Made by a program: the position numbers and the translations under genes. A stretch of 13,751 nt of DNA, taken from contig JAQVDF010000006.1 of the NCBI GenBank assembly GCA_028698405.1, positions 1 to 13,751 of the forward strand, given 5' to 3'. The notes under the pieces were generated by a model that was given only the letters and a program-made list of their open reading frames with translations, had not been told where the DNA came from and made no database searches. Positions 13,567 through 13,751 of the stretch are shown piece by piece. Within the stretch, counting starts at the first letter, position 1. Each line of letters begins with the position of its first letter. The DNA is from Phenylobacterium sp. (lineage in GTDB: Bacteria; Pseudomonadota; Alphaproteobacteria; Caulobacterales; Caulobacteraceae).

Positions 13567-13751
13567 ATGGTCGACCTGAGCGCCGAAATGGCCGGGCTGT
13601 GGGCGTCGCTGGGCGCGCCGGCCGCCGGAGCGGGCCGCATCGTCCAGTTCATCGCCGCCCGTCGTGGGGAGGGGGCCTCGACGGTCGCCCGCGAGTTCGC
13701 CCACTTTGCCGCCCGCCGCGCCGGCCGCAGCGTCTGGCTGGTGGATCTCGA
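13567..13751 (+). CDS. hfsB: tyrosine-kinase-like ParA/MinD-fold ATPase, N-terminal fragment (HfsB-like, degenerate P-loop)
   Basis: Only the first 61 codons are present; the gene runs off the right edge. The segment RIVQFIAARRGEGASTVARE (24-43), then VAREFAHFAARRAGRSVWLV (40-59) and D60, has the layout of the cytoplasmic kinase domain paired with Wzz-type proteins: strand, P-loop, helix, then the Walker A' strand ending in Asp (VWLVDL). The P-loop is unusual: the expected GEGK[ST] is G34-E-G-A37-S-T39, with alanine where the nucleotide-binding lysine should be. The start is the ATG at 13567; a GTG two codons upstream is possible. It follows the co-polymerase gene by 47 bases, so co-transcription is likely. 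In Caulobacter the kinase-like HfsB is likewise separate from HfsA. Any tyrosine cluster at the C-terminus lies outside the window. Confidence 0.8.
   Translation, partial: MVDLSAEMAGLWASLGAPAAGAGRIVQFIAARRGEGASTVAREFAHFAARRAGRSVWLVDL

Overview
The window is a gene-dense, very GC-rich stretch of bacterial chromosome with no phage, insertion sequence, CRISPR array or RNA gene that I can see. Several traits point to an alphaproteobacterium of the Caulobacterales (Caulobacter/Phenylobacterium type). These are the codon use, an exact match to the Caulobacter housekeeping -10 consensus (GCTANAWC) in front of gatB, CtrA-like TTAACCAT and TTAA-N7-TTAC boxes, and an export/co-polymerase/kinase trio arranged like the holdfast genes hfsD-hfsA-hfsB. 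The genus is inference.

Left part (1-5429), all on the minus strand. Read in the direction of transcription: ruvX, pyrB, pyrC', a GFA-family protein, plsY, dprA and the first 73 codons of topA. pyrB and pyrC' overlap by four bases and plsY and dprA by one, so at least these pairs are co-translated. PyrC' is a dihydroorotase-fold protein that has lost its metal-binding and catalytic residues. This matches the non-catalytic subunit that partners aspartate transcarbamoylase in pseudomonads, so the active dihydroorotase must lie elsewhere.

Middle part (5430-9300), mainly plus strand. This is the GatCAB amidotransferase, which turns mischarged Glu-tRNA(Gln) and/or Asp-tRNA(Asn) into Gln-tRNA and Asn-tRNA. 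gatC and gatA overlap by four bases. gatB is split off by a strong bidirectional hairpin terminator and a small secreted protein gene on the opposite strand. gatB appears to have its own promoter, placed so that its mRNA would be leaderless.

Right part (9300-13751). It holds an RcnB-domain periplasmic protein (minus), a YfcG-type glutathione transferase (plus) and a small Sel1-repeat protein (plus) with a CtrA-like box upstream. Next come a divergent pair, an outer-membrane polysaccharide export lipoprotein (minus) and an inner-membrane Wzz-type co-polymerase (plus), followed by the start of a tyrosine-kinase-like ATPase whose P-loop lacks the usual lysine. Together the last three would form the export machine for a surface polysaccharide, most likely holdfast.

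No stretch over 300 bases is free of genes. The most interesting points are the dead dihydroorotase, the predicted leaderless gatB, the degenerate P-loop, and the CtrA-like boxes next to the export genes. I did not find evidence for a wholly new system.
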